Origin: Adiantum capillus-veneris
Lineage: Eukaryota > Streptophyta > Polypodiopsida > Polypodiales > Pteridaceae
Assembly: GCA_014529385.2 (NCBI GenBank)
Contig: CM043956.1
Coordinates: 85,735,721 to 85,799,720 of the forward strand
Direction: 5' to 3'
DNA length: 64,000 bases
Shown: positions 1 through 10,966 of the stretch, piece by piece
Layout of the letters: each line of letters begins with the position of its first letter
How positions within the stretch are numbered: position 1 is the first letter of the stretch
Notes under the pieces: generated by a model
Seen by the model: the letters and a program-made list of their open reading frames with translations, nothing else
What the model was told of the DNA's origin: nothing
Database searches by the model: none
Translations under genes and position numbers: made by a program

Positions 1-522
1 AACTTTGGGGGGTCAAAGAAAGAGTAATCAGTCAGGCGATGATTTCATGAGAAATTCCTTTTATGGTAGCTTAACTACAAGGTTTTCTAGATATAGCCTC
101 TAGTCAGCCCTCCAACATGAATACTTGGCTCTCGCGATTAAACAACTTAATTGACCACTGAAAATTAAGAAGCTTACCCATGGTATTAATATTCGATCTC
201 TAGTGCCTTTCGAGCGTTAAATTAGCGACCCCAGACTTGTTTAATTTTTTACCTTTACATCTGTTTATGCATTTGATTACATTGCAATTTAATGTTCATT
301 GCTGACAAATTGTTTGAAATTCTTTTACCAATCAATGTGTCTACCTAAAATTGCATGTGATTTTTAATTTTATATGAGAATGCAATTACTGTGCCAATGT
401 TGTTTGATTTTGCAGTGATTGAAGAAGGCTAAGGACATTCATCTCAAATGCTCTTCCACCTCGACGAATCAGCTTTAACTCAATAGCTTCTGAGGATGGA
501 ATCTACATCAGGAAGGGGGGCA
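1..522 (+). other. 3' internal end of an unidentified LTR retrotransposon, with polypurine tract
   Basis: No credible coding frame is visible. The stretch ends in a purine-rich run (about 511-520, aggaagggggg-like), followed by CA and then TGTTAACC. That is the usual arrangement of a polypurine tract just before a 3' LTR. I infer this is the tail of an element lying mostly left of the window. The family cannot be named from what is present. Confidence 0.4.
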
Positions 523-1055
523 TGTTAACCCTCACGGCTCAAGGACACCCTATCGGCTATGACGGACACCATAACCGTATTATTTATGTAAGTAGAGTCA
601 GACACCGGGCTTGTCGGACCAATAGGAAAAGGGTAAGAGTGATCGCCGATGAGAGGCGCACTCTAACTGGGACATTCAAGGGATTAGTTGGCTAAGCATG
701 GGCGCCCAAGTGTGAATGGGGTGAGCTCATATAAAAGCCAACTAAACCTAATTCTTACTCATTCTCTCATTTTTGCAATAGAAGAGTGCTCTTGCTCCAT
801 CTCCATCTCCATCTTCTTCTTCTTCACCTCCTTGTGTGTGTGTGTGTGAGAGAGAGAGAGAGGGAGATTGTGTGGGCGATCGAGCATTACGAAGGCACGA
901 TGGCGGCGAAGCAGTTGAGCGCGGCACGACTGCAGCTTCTTCTTCATCGCGGCGAGGAATCCACCACGAAGGCGAGCGTAGAGCGGTGAGTGACACACCC
1001 TTTGCTCTCTTGAGCTTGCTAGTTTAGGCTTGTTGTGTGCTTGGAGCCATTTGTG
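523..1055 (+). repeat. LTR-like sequence, right end uncertain
   Basis: It begins with TGTTAACC directly after a polypurine tract and contains a TATA-like box (catataaaag, about 729-738) followed by pyrimidine-rich sequence. A short GT/GA microsatellite lies at about 833-863. Several short open frames here come from low-complexity sequence and show no family motif. The right border was not found: no clear CA end and no second copy. The CACTA-1 remnant follows by about 1090. Confidence 0.4.
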
Positions 1056-1089
1056 GCTCGCACACGGTGTATCGGCAAGTCCCTTGCTT

Positions 1090-1227
1090 CGACAGTGCGG
1101 CAAGGAGCGCACACCAATGCACATATTCAAGAATGTGGGTAATCTACTATGGGACCATCTGACCGGCAAGAAAGATACTTTGGGAGCCAGAGTTGACCTT
1201 AGAAATGTGGACACTACATACTAAACA
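1090..1227 (+). pseudogene. TNP2-like transposase fragment
   Basis: About 45 codons read KERTPMHIFKNVGNLLWDHL followed by a GKKDTLGARVDL-like stretch and a stop near 1222. The pattern PMHIxKNV...LLxHLxGKxDTxxxRxDL is typical of the catalytic half of plant TNP2 (Transposase_21) proteins. In an intact gene this lies several hundred residues into the protein, so almost all of TNP2 is lost. The TNPA-like exon follows within a few bases, which shows an internal deletion fused the two genes. Confidence 0.55.
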
Positions 1228-1230
1228 AAT

Positions 1231-1909
1231 GGAGTGAAGTACCAAGTGATTTAAAAAACAGAGTCATCAGCATACTTCATGATGAGTTTCCCGTTCCAAC
1301 ACGGGATCAACGCTTCAATGAAGACCTGATGAAGATTCAAATGCGCGAATAATGCAAACACAAGCGTTCCGAAGTGCAAAAAGCAATCAAGCATGGGTGG
1401 AATAGGCCAGATTGGCTGGCCAAAGAAGATTGGAAGAATGCGAAGAAAGTAGCGCGCGAGAATCCCGACAAGTGGCAGCAACAAAAGGATGCAGCCAGAG
1501 CGCGAGTAGAGGCAGGGAGCTCGCACCACTTGGGGAGCGGTGGATGGGCATCATTTGAGGCCGATTTTGTAAGTGTTTTCGCATTGCTCTTTATGTTCGA
1601 TAGTTTAGGGTTTATGAGTTTTTTAATTCTAACATAATGAAATCTTTGTATGTTTTGACAGTGGTCGATGACAGGACGTGATCCCACACCGTACGAGCGC
1701 GAGTACGCAGGCAGGAAGGGCTTAAACGCCCTGATGGACATTCTCAGTTCTCGCGGCGGCATGGTTAGTATTAGGGTTTACTCTTTTCTATTTTTTGTAT
1801 TGTTTTATAAATGTCGTTATATGTTTATACTTACTGAAAGCTGTCTTATTGTCTTTTTTTGCAGAATCCGACAGATACGCCGCTTGGACGCGATGAGACG
1901 TCTGACTAG
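1231..1909 (+). pseudogene. TNPA-like CACTA accessory protein (Transposase_24 type), broken
   Basis: Three exons can be read: about 1231-1568, 1662-1763 and 1865-1909, with GT..AG introns between. The protein carries AIKHGWNRPDWLAKEDWKNA, then a basic AARARVEAG segment and GRDPTPYERE, a pattern of plant Transposase_24/Ptta En/Spm proteins. By family knowledge such proteins bind subterminal repeats and help TNP2. An in-frame TAA near 1349 replaces a His codon present in the CACTA-2 copy. The 5' exon seen in CACTA-2 (proline/serine-rich N-terminus) is missing. Exon 3 ends in TSD and a TAG stop. Confidence 0.65.
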
Positions 1910-2261
1910 ACGACGTTAGTTTAGTCGTAGCTAGATAGCATTAGTTTAGGGTTTCTCATAGCTTATGTATCATGAGACGGATTTTATACGTCTTTTTGAA
2001 CCATGTATATTATTACATTTGTCACCGCAGTTCATTTTGCCAATCAATTCTTTATGTCTATGATGTTGTACAATTGTCATTATTACATTTGCCAATCAAT
2101 TCATTTTGCCTATGATGTGTACAATTGTCAATTTTGCAAACAATGCGTCTTGTGGGTGACTATTTTGGGTCTATTATCTACCCTTGCACTTTTTTAAAAA
2201 AGTGAATCAAGTACAATATGGTTGATGGGTGGCAGGGCATTCAATGCCCTGTCACCAAAAA

Positions 2262-2545
2262 ACATTTCTCTCGGGCGTCGCGATAACCGTCGCTATTTAT
2301 GGCTCTATAGCGTCGCTATAGACTTCTGTGTAAACGTCGCTATAACCGCCTCTATGACCGTCGCTATGAGCGTCTCGATATAGCGACGCTTATAGCGATG
2401 CCTATAGCGACGCATATGGCGACGCATATAGCGACGCTCTCGTAGCGACACTATTAGCGACGGTTTTAGCGACGCCGGAGGTTATAAAAACCGAGTGTAT
2501 TTCTGTCGCTAACAGCGTCACAAGAGCACACAGCCTCTTGTAGTG
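2262..2545 (+). repeat. CACTA-1 right subterminal repeat region and terminal inverted repeat
   Basis: More than a dozen degenerate copies of a tagcgacg / cgtcgcta motif, in both orientations, lie between about 2270 and 2475. The terminal 12-mer CCTCTTGTAGTG follows at 2534-2545. Similar arrays are binding sites for TNPA-type proteins in known CACTA elements. The mirror image stands at 24486-24716. Confidence 0.75.
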
Positions 2546-3744
2546 CACTTAGTACCTTTGCTCCAAATCTTACCAAATACCTAGGTTTGGTTAAGGAGAT
2601 GATATTAGATATATATATATGCTGGATTAGAGATGAAAAAGAAAACAACAAGAAATCAAGAAAACATCAATGTAGAACACATCTTACTTGACAAACCCTT
2701 CTGCACCATTATTGATGGAGAGAAAAGAAGAGGGAAGAATTCAACTTTGATTGATATGCCAAGTCCACGATCTTCTTTGATTAGAGTTGATCTTCCAAGG
2801 ATAGAATGCAAGAATGGCTAGTCTTCCTCTAGGAGAAAGTGTAGGCTTAGGCTTATGTTAATGGCTAAGTACAATTTGGCATTACTACTCACTCCCTCAT
2901 GAATTCCTCTCATCAATGGCTTGAATGCTTGAGTGGTTTTCAAGGAAGAAAAGGTCCCCTTTTATAGGTGAAGGGAACCCCCAAGGGTTTACACAAGAAG
3001 AGAGGAGGCAGTGTGAACAGAAATTGAAAAAGTTGGAAATGAGTTGTCCTTGCATGATGTGGGTAGACTGGGGTCCAGTGTTTTGATCATATCTCCTCAA
3101 CCGTGGCTCCAAATAAAAAAGAAAAAATATGGTTAGAAAATTCATCTCATTAGCTACAATTTGCATTTTAAAATAGTTTCCCAATTCGGATTGGAACCTT
3201 GTGTAAAAAAATCATCAAAATAGGGTCCATTTCTAGCAGCAAAAGTCTTCCTGTGGTCCCCTTAGCCTAAACTTTCATTTGATTCCAAAGGACACCTCAT
3301 GCCATATGAAAGCATGACATTGCTCCTTGACAAAGTTTTGTAATTATGATTACAATAATGCATTAAAATAAGTGTATATTTGAAATCATGCCACCTAGTG
3401 TCCCACTAGGATTTGATTCCCTCCGAGTAGCTATTTAAAAAGAAATATAAGAAAAATATGAAAAATACATAGAATATATATATATTGGAGTTTACCCTAG
3501 ATATAGGATCTAGCTAGGGTGTGAGATGATAATGAGATAGTAGAAATAAAGAATCAATGCTTTTTGCCCCAAGTTAAAGAGGCAGAGCTTTTGACGCTTT
3601 TCCCATAGTATTTTTTGATGGGTAAAGTAAGAATAGGTTACCCTTGATAAAAATAATAGGATGAGATAGAAGGCTTATTATTATACTTAAATATGCATAT
3701 GTACATTATAGGAAAGATAATTATGTATCTAAAAAATTACAAGA
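2546..3744 (-). other. No gene seen; possible minus-strand LTR
   Basis: The only regulatory-looking element is a minus-strand TATA-like ctataaaagg (reverse complement of 2957-2966). The region lies directly 3' of the E-element RT/RNase H remnant, where a 3' LTR would be expected after a deletion of integrase. I found no paired LTR copy and no coding motif, so this is a weak inference. Confidence 0.25.
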
Positions 3745-4523
3745 TAGATCTTGTAGCATGCGTTCCCACTATGGACGTGTCACAACACGACAATGCCCTT
3801 CTTGAAGCAAAACAGCTCCAAGGCAATCACCACAAGCGTCACATTAGACCTCAAATGTCTTTGAGAGATCTGGTAGTGTAAGCATAGGTTGAGAGAGAAG
3901 CTTTTTGTTAAGCTTTTTGAAAGCAGTGTTCTCCTTGGCAGACCATGTGTACCTAACGTTTTTCTTTGTTAGGTTATGTAATGGTCCTGCTATTAGTGAG
4001 AACTTTTCTATGAAGCGTCTATAGTATGCGCACATACCTATAAATCTTCGTCACTCATGAAGATTCCTTGGTTTAGGCCATCCTTTTATTACCTCTAACT
4101 TTGATGGATCCATTTGGATGCCATCTTGAGAGATGATGTGACCTAAATACTGAATCTCTTGTAAGAAAAATTCACTTTTCTTTCGATTAACATAAAGTTT
4201 ATTCTCTCTTAGAAGTTGAAATATTACCTAGACGTGTCGCTGTCTAATGAATTAGAGTAGATGATGATATCATCAAGAACACTCCATTAAAGGTTCAGTG
4301 AGGCCTGAATAGCTTCTCCATCAAGGGGTTGAATGTGGCTGGTGCATTGGTCAAGCCAAAAGGCATGACAATGTATTCGTAAAGACCAAATGTAGTGCAA
4401 AATGTGGTCTTTACAATGTCTTGATCAACTATCCTTATTTGATGATAGCCACTTTTTAGGTCAATCTTATTGAAGTAGGTCACGATCCTTGTAGCTTATC
4501 AAATAGGTCCTGTACCCCTGGAA
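3745..4523 (-). pseudogene. Element E (gypsy): C-terminal half of reverse transcriptase plus start of RNase H
   Basis: On the minus strand a frame carries DLFDKLQG, then [17 protein letters not shown] and [20 protein letters not shown] (about 4515-4295). Further on come AYYRRFIEKFSLIAGPLHNL and LPDLSKTFEV (about 4035-3844). After an in-frame stop a CDACGDCLGAVLLQEGH segment follows, matching the start of gypsy RNase H (CDASxxxxGAVLxQ). The YxDD box region is damaged, and the end of RNase H and the integrase are absent. At the upstream side the frame stops exactly where the RT half at 52199-52578 begins, so the two are read as one interrupted gene. Confidence 0.75.
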
Positions 4524-4655
4524 GGAGAAAACCATACACCGAGCGAATAAAACCGAGCATGGTATTTTTTCGAGCGAAAGTAGGGAGAACTATAACACAA
4601 AAAAGCTCTACCATAAGGCCAAGTGCAACCAAACCAACAAACGGTCAATCCATAG
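4524..4655. repeat. Left terminus of the composite insertion
   Basis: 132 bp between the RT remnant and the first gypsy LTR. It carries the left imperfect inverted repeat and further cgagcgaa / accgagc motifs at 4550-4580 that resemble those near 52140-52175 in inverted orientation. The last five bases (catag, 4651-4655) differ by one base from aatag at 45336-45340 beyond the right end of the array, a possible target duplication. Confidence 0.45.
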
Positions 4656-5102
4656 TGAGGGCAAGCTTTTTGAAATGGGGCCTCTAAACCCAAACCAATG
4701 GGCCTACCCTCACAAAATGTTCGTAAAGAGGTACGCACACTACATGGGGCAACCACCTTCTTTTGGGAGTGGAGAAGGAAACCAATCAAAATAACACTTG
4801 CACTCAACCACTCAAGCAACACACTTTGAAAACCCCCTTACTCTATATACACTTTGGACACTTGAACACCATCAACGATTATGCAACCCAATGCCGTGCA
4901 TCAAATGAAATATGCAATTTGTGGAATAGGATTCACCTTCTCCCCATAAGAATACCCATAATACATCCAAACTCCTCCTCTCTCAAGCACTCATCAAAAA
5001 AATCATGCACACAAGACTTGTCTCTCAAACACACAAGAGAATAATTTACATCAAACTAACACAGTTTGCATAGAGAGCTCATCTCCATCTATGCAATGTC
5101 GT
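4656..5102 (-). repeat. Outer LTR of the array, part 1 (3' portion of the LTR)
   Basis: Reverse complement of the end of the family LTR, from the terminal CA (here TG at 4656) inward. It stops at 5102, where element A is inserted, and continues at 15323. The two parts together give about 2059 bp, matching the 2057-bp 3' LTR of element A. Confidence 0.8.
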
Positions 5103-7125
5103 TGAGTGGCATAAAATGCTAACCATCTTTTTGCAACATTTCTCAGCCTACTCAACGTCCTCTTCCTCATATGTGTATATATTTTTCTACGCTATTAAGT
5201 TATCTAGAGTAAATTCCCCCTCTTCGTTTAACCTTTGTGGCAACACATACATTGTACTCTTCCCAAAAATGTCACCTTAGTCATATATTTATATTACCAC
5301 CCTTTTCTTTTTGCTTTGTAAATAAAAGTAAGCATACAATAACCAACTATCTACCCCCAAACTTTCTTACCTCTTGTGAATTAGTAGTAGAAAAATAATA
5401 TATCCATCTTCCATCCCATATAGGTAAATTACCATGGAAATCAGCTCTCCACTTGTCTTTACCAAAGATTATGGTCCATCTCTACAAGTCTTCTATGCCC
5501 CCTACATAAGTGGTCCAATATCTCTTAACAATATACATATAGTTTTCCTCCTTTCAAAAAGACTCCAATTGTATATTCTTTTCACAAGCAAAGAATATTG
5601 GTCCCTCCTCTATTTGTTTAAGCATCATAGCCTTTTGAAAAAGCATAATTCCCCTTGGATGCATACAAGCAAAGGGCCCATACAAGAAGACTTGGAAGCA
5701 AAAGGTTCCCTAGCCTAGTGTGGACCTTCCAAACCGAATTCCTTGGTGCATGAGCATGAAGAATAGTCCAAATTCATATCAAACATGTTGAGAAGGTCAA
5801 ATTTGCCTTTTGAAGCATGTCATTCCGAGCTACAGGTAAAACGTTATGGTCAAAATAGTGAACTGTAAATCAAGTAAATCAAGAGAGTGAAATCTTATTT
5901 TTCCCCTACTCATCTTCTAGAAGAGCAATGAGTGTTCTAGGTCACTTGCATGTGATGGGACCAACCTAAAGATGCTTTCTAAATGCCAAGACAGACAAGT
6001 TGAGATACCCCGCAGGAGCCACCCGTAGGCCCTTATGGTGGGGCCCACCTACATATGCACCCCTATGGATCCTTCATGCTCTAAAATGATATTTTTGGTG
6101 AAAAAATAGTCCCTTTTATGTCCAATATTCAATGAGTGGTCAAAGGATACTTAATTACGGCTAATCGCTCACCCTAATTAAGTGTAGCATAATCCCACTC
6201 CTACACAACTATAAATAGCCCCTTGGAGAGACTCAAGGACACACACCTATATTTTCAACTTCATGTTGTTTCTTGATCAATAGTAGAGAAAACCCCAACT
6301 CTCCCTCTTTCACATCCTCCCTCCTAACCCTCCTCTTTTGGAGGAAGTGCAACTCTATTCTCCACTCTTTCCATTCTACAATCTCTTACTCCATCAACCC
6401 AATAAATCATTTGTAGCACCTCAATAACTTGTAAATACATCATGTTAGTGACCACTAAATCATCTTCAAAACTTTCAAGTGTCGCAATTCGTGATGGTTA
6501 TCCAGCGTCTATCCTCCCTTAAAAGGCGTGCAAGAAATCAAGTAAGTGTTCTATTCTCAATTTACCATTGGTTTGTTTGTCCACACTTATTCAATTTGGT
6601 CTAAAGAAATTTCTCACTCCAACTCTCTTTTGCTTCATTACATATGCATGTGGCTACCTCTCATGGTGATTTTATTTGTGTCACGGCATTGCATAGATGG
6701 AGATGAGCTCTCTATGCAAAGTGTGTTAGTTTGTAAGTGATTCTCTTGTGTGTTTGAGAGGCAAGTCTTGTGCGCATGTTTTTTTTGATGAGTGCTTGAG
6801 AGAGGAGGAGTTTGGATGTATTATGGGTATTCTTATGGGGAGAAGGTGAATGCTATTCCACAAATTGCATATTTCATTTGATGCACAGCATTGGGTTGCA
6901 TAATCGTTGATGGTGTTCAAGTGTCCAAAGTGTATATAGAGTAAGGGGGTTTTCAAAGTGTGTTGCTTGAGTGAGTGAGTGCAAGTGTTATTTTGATTGG
7001 TTTCCTTCTCCACTCCCAAAAGAAGGTGGTGCCCCAAGTAGTGTGCATACCTCTTTACGAACATTTTGTGAGGGTAGGCCCATTGGTTTGGGTTTAGAGG
7101 CCCCATTTCAAAAAGCTCGCCCTCA
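5103..7125 (+). repeat. Element A 5' LTR
   Basis: Starts TGAGTGGCATAAAATG, ends GCCCTCA; 2023 bp. The difference in length from the 3' LTR includes a deletion of about 29 bp near 5865, where the 3' LTR reads tctgtcagattcgcagc. A TATA-like ctataaatag at about 6209-6218 is preceded by aattaagtgtagcataatcc and is conserved in all family LTRs. It is a candidate promoter. Confidence 0.85.
6209..6218 (+). promoter_or_regulatory. TATA-like box in the element A LTR
   Basis: The sequence ctataaatag stands in the middle of the LTR and recurs at the corresponding place in the 3' LTR (near 14405). In minus-strand LTRs the equivalent, ctatttatag or ctatttgtag, lies near 15810, 23415, 36121 and 44190. The last three have a base change in the box. 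Position and conservation make it the likely core promoter; no expression evidence exists here. Confidence 0.5.
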
Positions 7126-7130
7126 TAAAG

Positions 7131-7146
7131 TGGTGCCCCCACTGAG
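7131..7146 (+). promoter_or_regulatory. Primer binding site of element A
   Basis: TGGTGCCCCCACTGAG follows the LTR end after a 5-nt spacer (taaag). The minus-strand array has the same site with one change at 22469-22484, 35171-35186 and 43239-43254. An unrelated gypsy element has it exactly at 56109-56124. The leading TGG fits a tRNA CCA end, but the tRNA is not the common initiator methionine type and I could not name it. Confidence 0.7.
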
Positions 7147-7182
7147 GAACATATTTCCAAGTTACCTTCAAATTTTTTAGTG

Positions 7183-7395
7183 ATGAACAATGGAGTTCCC
7201 ATCTATCCATTTCATTTTGCACAACACATTAGAGTAAATGTTCACATAGATAGAAAAGTCTTTTTCCAGCAACGCATTGTTTTTATGTTTGGTGCAGAAA
7301 GACTTAGAGAAATACTGGCATCACCCAATCCAATTATACTTCCAATCATCAATTATGAAACTTCTTTTGATGTTCACATTTTCATTTTGTTTTAA
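7183..7395 (+). CDS. Conserved leader ORF 1 of the gypsy family (70 aa)
   Basis: An ORF between the primer site and gag. Its protein is hydrophobic and ends in HIFILF. Its 71-residue reading (one upstream GTG codon included) is identical to the frame at 43205-42990 in array unit INT3, although the LTRs and gag of the two copies differ at many places. The block FGAxRLxEIxASxNPxILPx recurs in leader ORF 2 just downstream, which suggests an internal duplication. No known domain is recognised. It could be an accessory protein, an upstream regulatory ORF or a spliced exon. INT1 and INT2 have lost most of it by deletion. Confidence 0.5.
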   Translation: MNNGVPIYPFHFAQHIRVNVHIDRKVFFQQRIVFMFGAERLREILASPNPIILPIINYETSFDVHIFILF

Positions 7396-7478
7396 AGGCA
7401 GGAACAGGGAGTGGTGAAGGGGTGCTCAAGGGCAATAGGAAGGAACGAGGTCTTCAAACCAACAACGAGGAGTAGCAC

Positions 7479-7721
7479 ATGAATCACGATCAAAACAATG
7501 AACCTTTTAGGCCTATTGCTCGGCAATCCATTTATATAATCATTGCAACTAGGTTTAGGTTTCAAACTATCATAAGGAGGATATTTGGATCCACTCGCCT
7601 CAATGAAATCAATGCTTCAATTAATCCATTTATTCTACCTATGATAAAGTACGAATTAACAATGGATGTGTACATCTTCATTTTCAGATTTATAGTGTCA
7701 ACAATCTTGTGCGGCCCGTAA
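7479..7721 (+). CDS. Leader ORF 2 of the gypsy family (80 aa), related to leader ORF 1
   Basis: Starts ATG after an 83-bp gap from leader ORF 1 and stops about 47 bp before the gag ATG. It shares with ORF 1 the pattern IFGSxRLxEIxASxNPxILP, then a YE pair and a hydrophobic DVYIFIF end. The counterpart in INT3 is at 42926-42714 and is nearly the same. The pair therefore looks like a tandem duplication kept open in two copies. Function unknown; I do not recognise a family. Confidence 0.45.
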   Translation: MNHDQNNEPFRPIARQSIYIIIATRFRFQTIIRRIFGSTRLNEINASINPFILPMIKYELTMDVYIFIFRFIVSTILCGP

Positions 7722-7768
7722 GAGAAAAGTTTCTTTAAAAAAAAGAAATTTCAAAAAGTCTAAACAAA

Positions 7769-8650
7769 ATGTCAAGTTCTTTTCCCACGTTCTATGCAAG
7801 AAGTGGGGAAGATGCGCAAGAGTTTCTTGACAACTTGGAGATGGCACATCTCATATCTAGGAGAGATGAAGAGGAAGTAAAGCTACGGGCCTTCCCGTTG
7901 GTTCTAAAAGCAGAAGCTAAAGCATGGTATGAGACCTTGCAAACCCAAATCAAGTCCAATTGGGAGAGACTGCGAGCTAGATTCCTCTCCAAGTTCGGGC
8001 AAGGTGATACTTCTGAAGGACTATGAAAATGTCTTATTGGACATAAGCAGGTATCACTTGAAGACTATTCCTCTTATGAAGCAACCTTTGTCAATCTATG
8101 GGGTAAGTGGGAGGCTACATTAGAAAATCATGGTGGTGCACCTAACTTTCTAAAAAAAGAGAGATTCATGGTTGGCTTGTATCCACTTTTAAAGGCTAAA
8201 GTAGAGCTAAAATTCCCATCCACCTTGGAAGAAGCACGTGAGGTAGCCATCATCAAGTTTAGAAAACTACACTTCCAAGCACATAGAGCAAGGGGTTTGA
8301 ATGAACTGAGTGAGAGGGAGTCTTCACAAACCATGGAAGCACCAATTAGGGCCCCTCTTACACAATCTTCACAAATAGGAGATAACTCTCAACAAGAGGT
8401 TTTACAAAGGATAACTCAACAGCTTGAGAACCTCACTCTGAATCTAGTACAGGGCCTACCTCAACAACGACAACCAAGAGAAGGGAATCGCAATCAATGA
8501 AGACAAGCTCAAGATTTGCGATGTTGGAATTGCAATGAAATGGGCCATGGCATGTACAATTTTCCACATCCAAGGCGACTTCCGGGAGACATATATCCCC
8601 CCAGACCGCCTCCTCTCACTGTGCAGCAAGAACTAGCTCAAGGGCCATAA
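7769..8650 (+). pseudogene. Element A gag (capsid/nucleocapsid), three nonsense codons
   Basis: Gag forms the particle and binds RNA. The ATG at 7769 gives MSSSFPTFYA, conserved in all four copies. The capsid-like part includes AKAWYETLQ (about 7918) and FLKKERFMVGLYPLLKAK (about 8145-8198), a retrotransposon-gag pattern. A CCHC zinc knuckle starts at 8522 (CWNCNEMGHGMYN), but the last Cys is Phe here. Stops at 8024-8026 (TGG to TGA), about 8498 (CGA to TGA) and about 8647 (CAA to TAA) break the frame. INT1-INT3 show the sense codons. Gag and pol share one frame in INT3, so a fused product is likely for the family. Confidence 0.8.
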
Positions 8651-9523
8651 ATCCTTCGTCGACCACCACCACCAGCAAATATACCTCCCGTCCCACATGA
8701 GGAGGAAGAAAGAGGAGTCAACATCATCAAGCTAGAAGAGGTAATAGATGAGCATACTCTAAACTTTGATGTTAAGCCGGCAGAAAAAAGCACAAGAGCA
8801 CATGATAGGGATGAAGACATGAGAAGTGAAGGAACAAATTCAGCCAGAAGGGACAATAAGAAGAAGTCAAAGATGGAAGAAGCTGAAAGTAGCAGGAAGA
8901 AAAGATCAAGGCGAAGGGAAATTTGTATCAGTATCAACGACTTCCCATTGGGAAAGGAGCTAGAGCCCTACAACATCCTGGAGGATTTACAAACCCAAAA
9001 GCCAAACATTTCATGGCCTCAACTTCTACACCTATCAGCCAAAGTAAGAAGGCAATGGCCAAAGTTGGTAAGTACAAGAATTCCAAATAAGAAAGAAAAT
9101 CTTTCCATTAAGGTTGTGGCCTCAAATCTACAAAAAGATGTGGAACCCATTGTGGATGCTTACATAAGGGGTAAAAAGGTGTCTAATGCATATGTTGATG
9201 GTGGAGCTCAAATGTGTGTGATCACAGAAAAATCAATGAATAGGTTATGGATTGAAATTACAAAGTCAACTAATTGTCAAGCTAGGCTAGCCAACAATTC
9301 AAGTGTGAAGTGTTTGGGGATCATTGAAAATGTAAAAGTCGCTGTATGTAACATAGATGCACGAGTGGATATGTATGTCATGCCAGCTAAGGGGGAGGGC
9401 TATCCCATCATCCTAGGGAGGCCTTGGCTCATTGCTATGAATGCAGATCAAAAATGGGGAAGTGGTCGTTTGATTATTAAGAAGGGTCAACCGGTGGTGT
9501 ATGATTGGCGAGAAGGAAAGTAA
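8651..9523 (+). pseudogene. Element A protease region
   Basis: The frame runs through an acidic/basic linker (about 8700-8930) into a retropepsin-like domain with YVDGGAQMCVITEKS at about 9191-9235 and later IILGRPWL (about 9409). The usual active-site triplet D-S/T-G is D-G-G in this family, in every copy. The Asp and the downstream ILG motif are kept. The frame ends at a TAA (9521-9523) that is CAA in INT1, INT2 and INT3. Expected role: cleavage of the Gag-Pol polyprotein in the particle. Confidence 0.75.
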
Positions 9524-10966
9524 CTAGATATCAACTATGAAACCACGGCAGATGAAGAGAGCGAGGAGGAGAGTCCTTACTCAAGTGATGAGGAAGCATC
9601 AACCAGTGCATCAACCAGTGAAGAGGAGTCTTCTTTGGAGGTAATGGGAATTGTATTTAACGCCAACACCCAAGATGTTTCTGTAGAAGAAAAGCCAACA
9701 GACAATCACACACGAGGGGATGAAAGATGCCACCACCTTGAAGAAGGATTTGAGAAGATGCTTGCAAAAGATCTTACTTGTGAGGAGAAGAGTTCCTACA
9801 TCAATATGTTAAGGAGGTATCCCAATTTGTTTATCACTGACTACTCACAAATAAGAGGTGTAGATGTAATAGAGCATCGAATTGAATTGAAACCAGGGAC
9901 CAAACCCGTGGCTCAAAAGTTAAGACGACTAGGATCTGTGCAACAAAAGGCTCTCCTACAAGAAGTGAATCGACTCTTGAAGGTTGGCTTCATCTATCCA
10001 GTATCCAACTCTGAATGGGTATCACCTATTGTAGTCACTCCCAAGAAGAATGGTAAGTGGAGGGTCTGCGTGGATTACAAACCCCTCAACGCTGCGACAA
10101 AGAGGGACCATTTCCCTCTCCCTTTCCAAGATGAAATTTTTGAATGAAGTAGCAGGTCACGAATGCTACACTGTGTGTGATGGGTATTCAGGATATTTTC
10201 AAATTAGAATAGAAGAAGAGGACCAACAAAAAACCACCTTCATCACACCTTGGGGATGTTTTGCATTCAGAGTAATTCCTTTTGGGTTCACCAATGCTCC
10301 TAGCACCTTCATGAGATTCACAATATTTGTATTTCAGCCATTCTTTGGAAAAAGAGTCTTTATGGATGATTTCTGTATTTATAGTTGTAGATCACTTCAC
10401 TGCCAAAAGGTTGAAGAGGGGCTTAAGAGGCTCCATCAATTTGGGGGACAACTCAACCTAGAGAAGTGTCATATCGGTGAATCTCAGGTGGTTTTGCTAG
10501 GCCATGTGGTTTCTTCACAAGGAATTCAAGTGGATCCCTCTAAACTAGAGGCCCTTTTGTCATTATCTCCACCAACAACAACTAAGGAGCTAATGACCTT
10601 CAACCACAAAGTGAGGTATATGTCTCGCTTCATCCATCTCCTAGCAGAAGCCATCGCCCCTTTGCATAGGTTGGCAAGCCAATCTACATTTGAATGGGGG
10701 AGGAAACATGCAAAATGTTTTGAGGAAGTGAAGGGCATTCTTAGCTCTCTCCCAATCCTAATGCCACCAGATCCAAAGGAGACCTACTATGTCACTCCAA
10801 GTGTAGGTTTCGAAGCAATTGGTGTTGTTTTGATGCAAAAAGATCCCAAAACATCATACATGAGGCCGATCTATTTTGAAAGCAAGGTGATGACTCCCGC
10901 CGAGAAGGGATACACTGAAATGGAGAAAGTGGTCTTTGCAATCTTGTTTGCGGTAAGGAAGTTTTG
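9524..10966 (+). pseudogene. Element A reverse transcriptase and first RNase H
   Basis: After a serine/acid-rich linker (about 9540-9640), RT motifs follow: IEHRIELKPGTKPVAQKLRR (about 9870), WVSPIVVTPKKNGKWRVCVD (about 10018), YSGYFQIRI, FITPWGCFAFR and IPFGFTNAPSTF. The catalytic box is FMDDF at 10359-10373, a variant of YxDD seen in all four copies. A frameshift lies near 10138, before LNEVAGHECYTV. The first RNase H follows (about 10780-10960: YYVTPSVGFEAIGVVL), where the usual CDAS is replaced by VTPS, so this domain may be degenerate in the whole family. The frame ends at a TGA at 10965. Confidence 0.8.

Larger units (their letters stand above)
1090..2545 (+). mobile_element. CACTA-1: 5'-truncated CACTA (En/Spm) transposon
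   Basis: The right end is a terminal CCTCTTGTAGTG (2534-2545), the reverse complement of the CACTACAAGAGG that starts CACTA-2 at 24486. Inside, in order, are a scrap of TNP2-like coding sequence, a three-exon TNPA-like gene and a subterminal region dense in cgtcgctata-type motifs. The left end and most of TNP2 are missing, so the copy cannot be autonomous. It belongs to the same family as CACTA-2 and lies in the opposite orientation. Confidence 0.8.

Noticed and set aside
748-1214. Overlapping open frames on both strands of up to 151 codons
   Set aside because: They run through LTR-like and GT/GA-repeat sequence, have no family motif and oppose the TNP2-like reading at 1090-1227.
2262-2480. 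CRISPR-like spaced repeats
   Set aside because: The repeats are degenerate, in both orientations and next to a CACTA terminus; they are the subterminal binding-site arrays. The same holds for 24500-24716 and 60485-60655.
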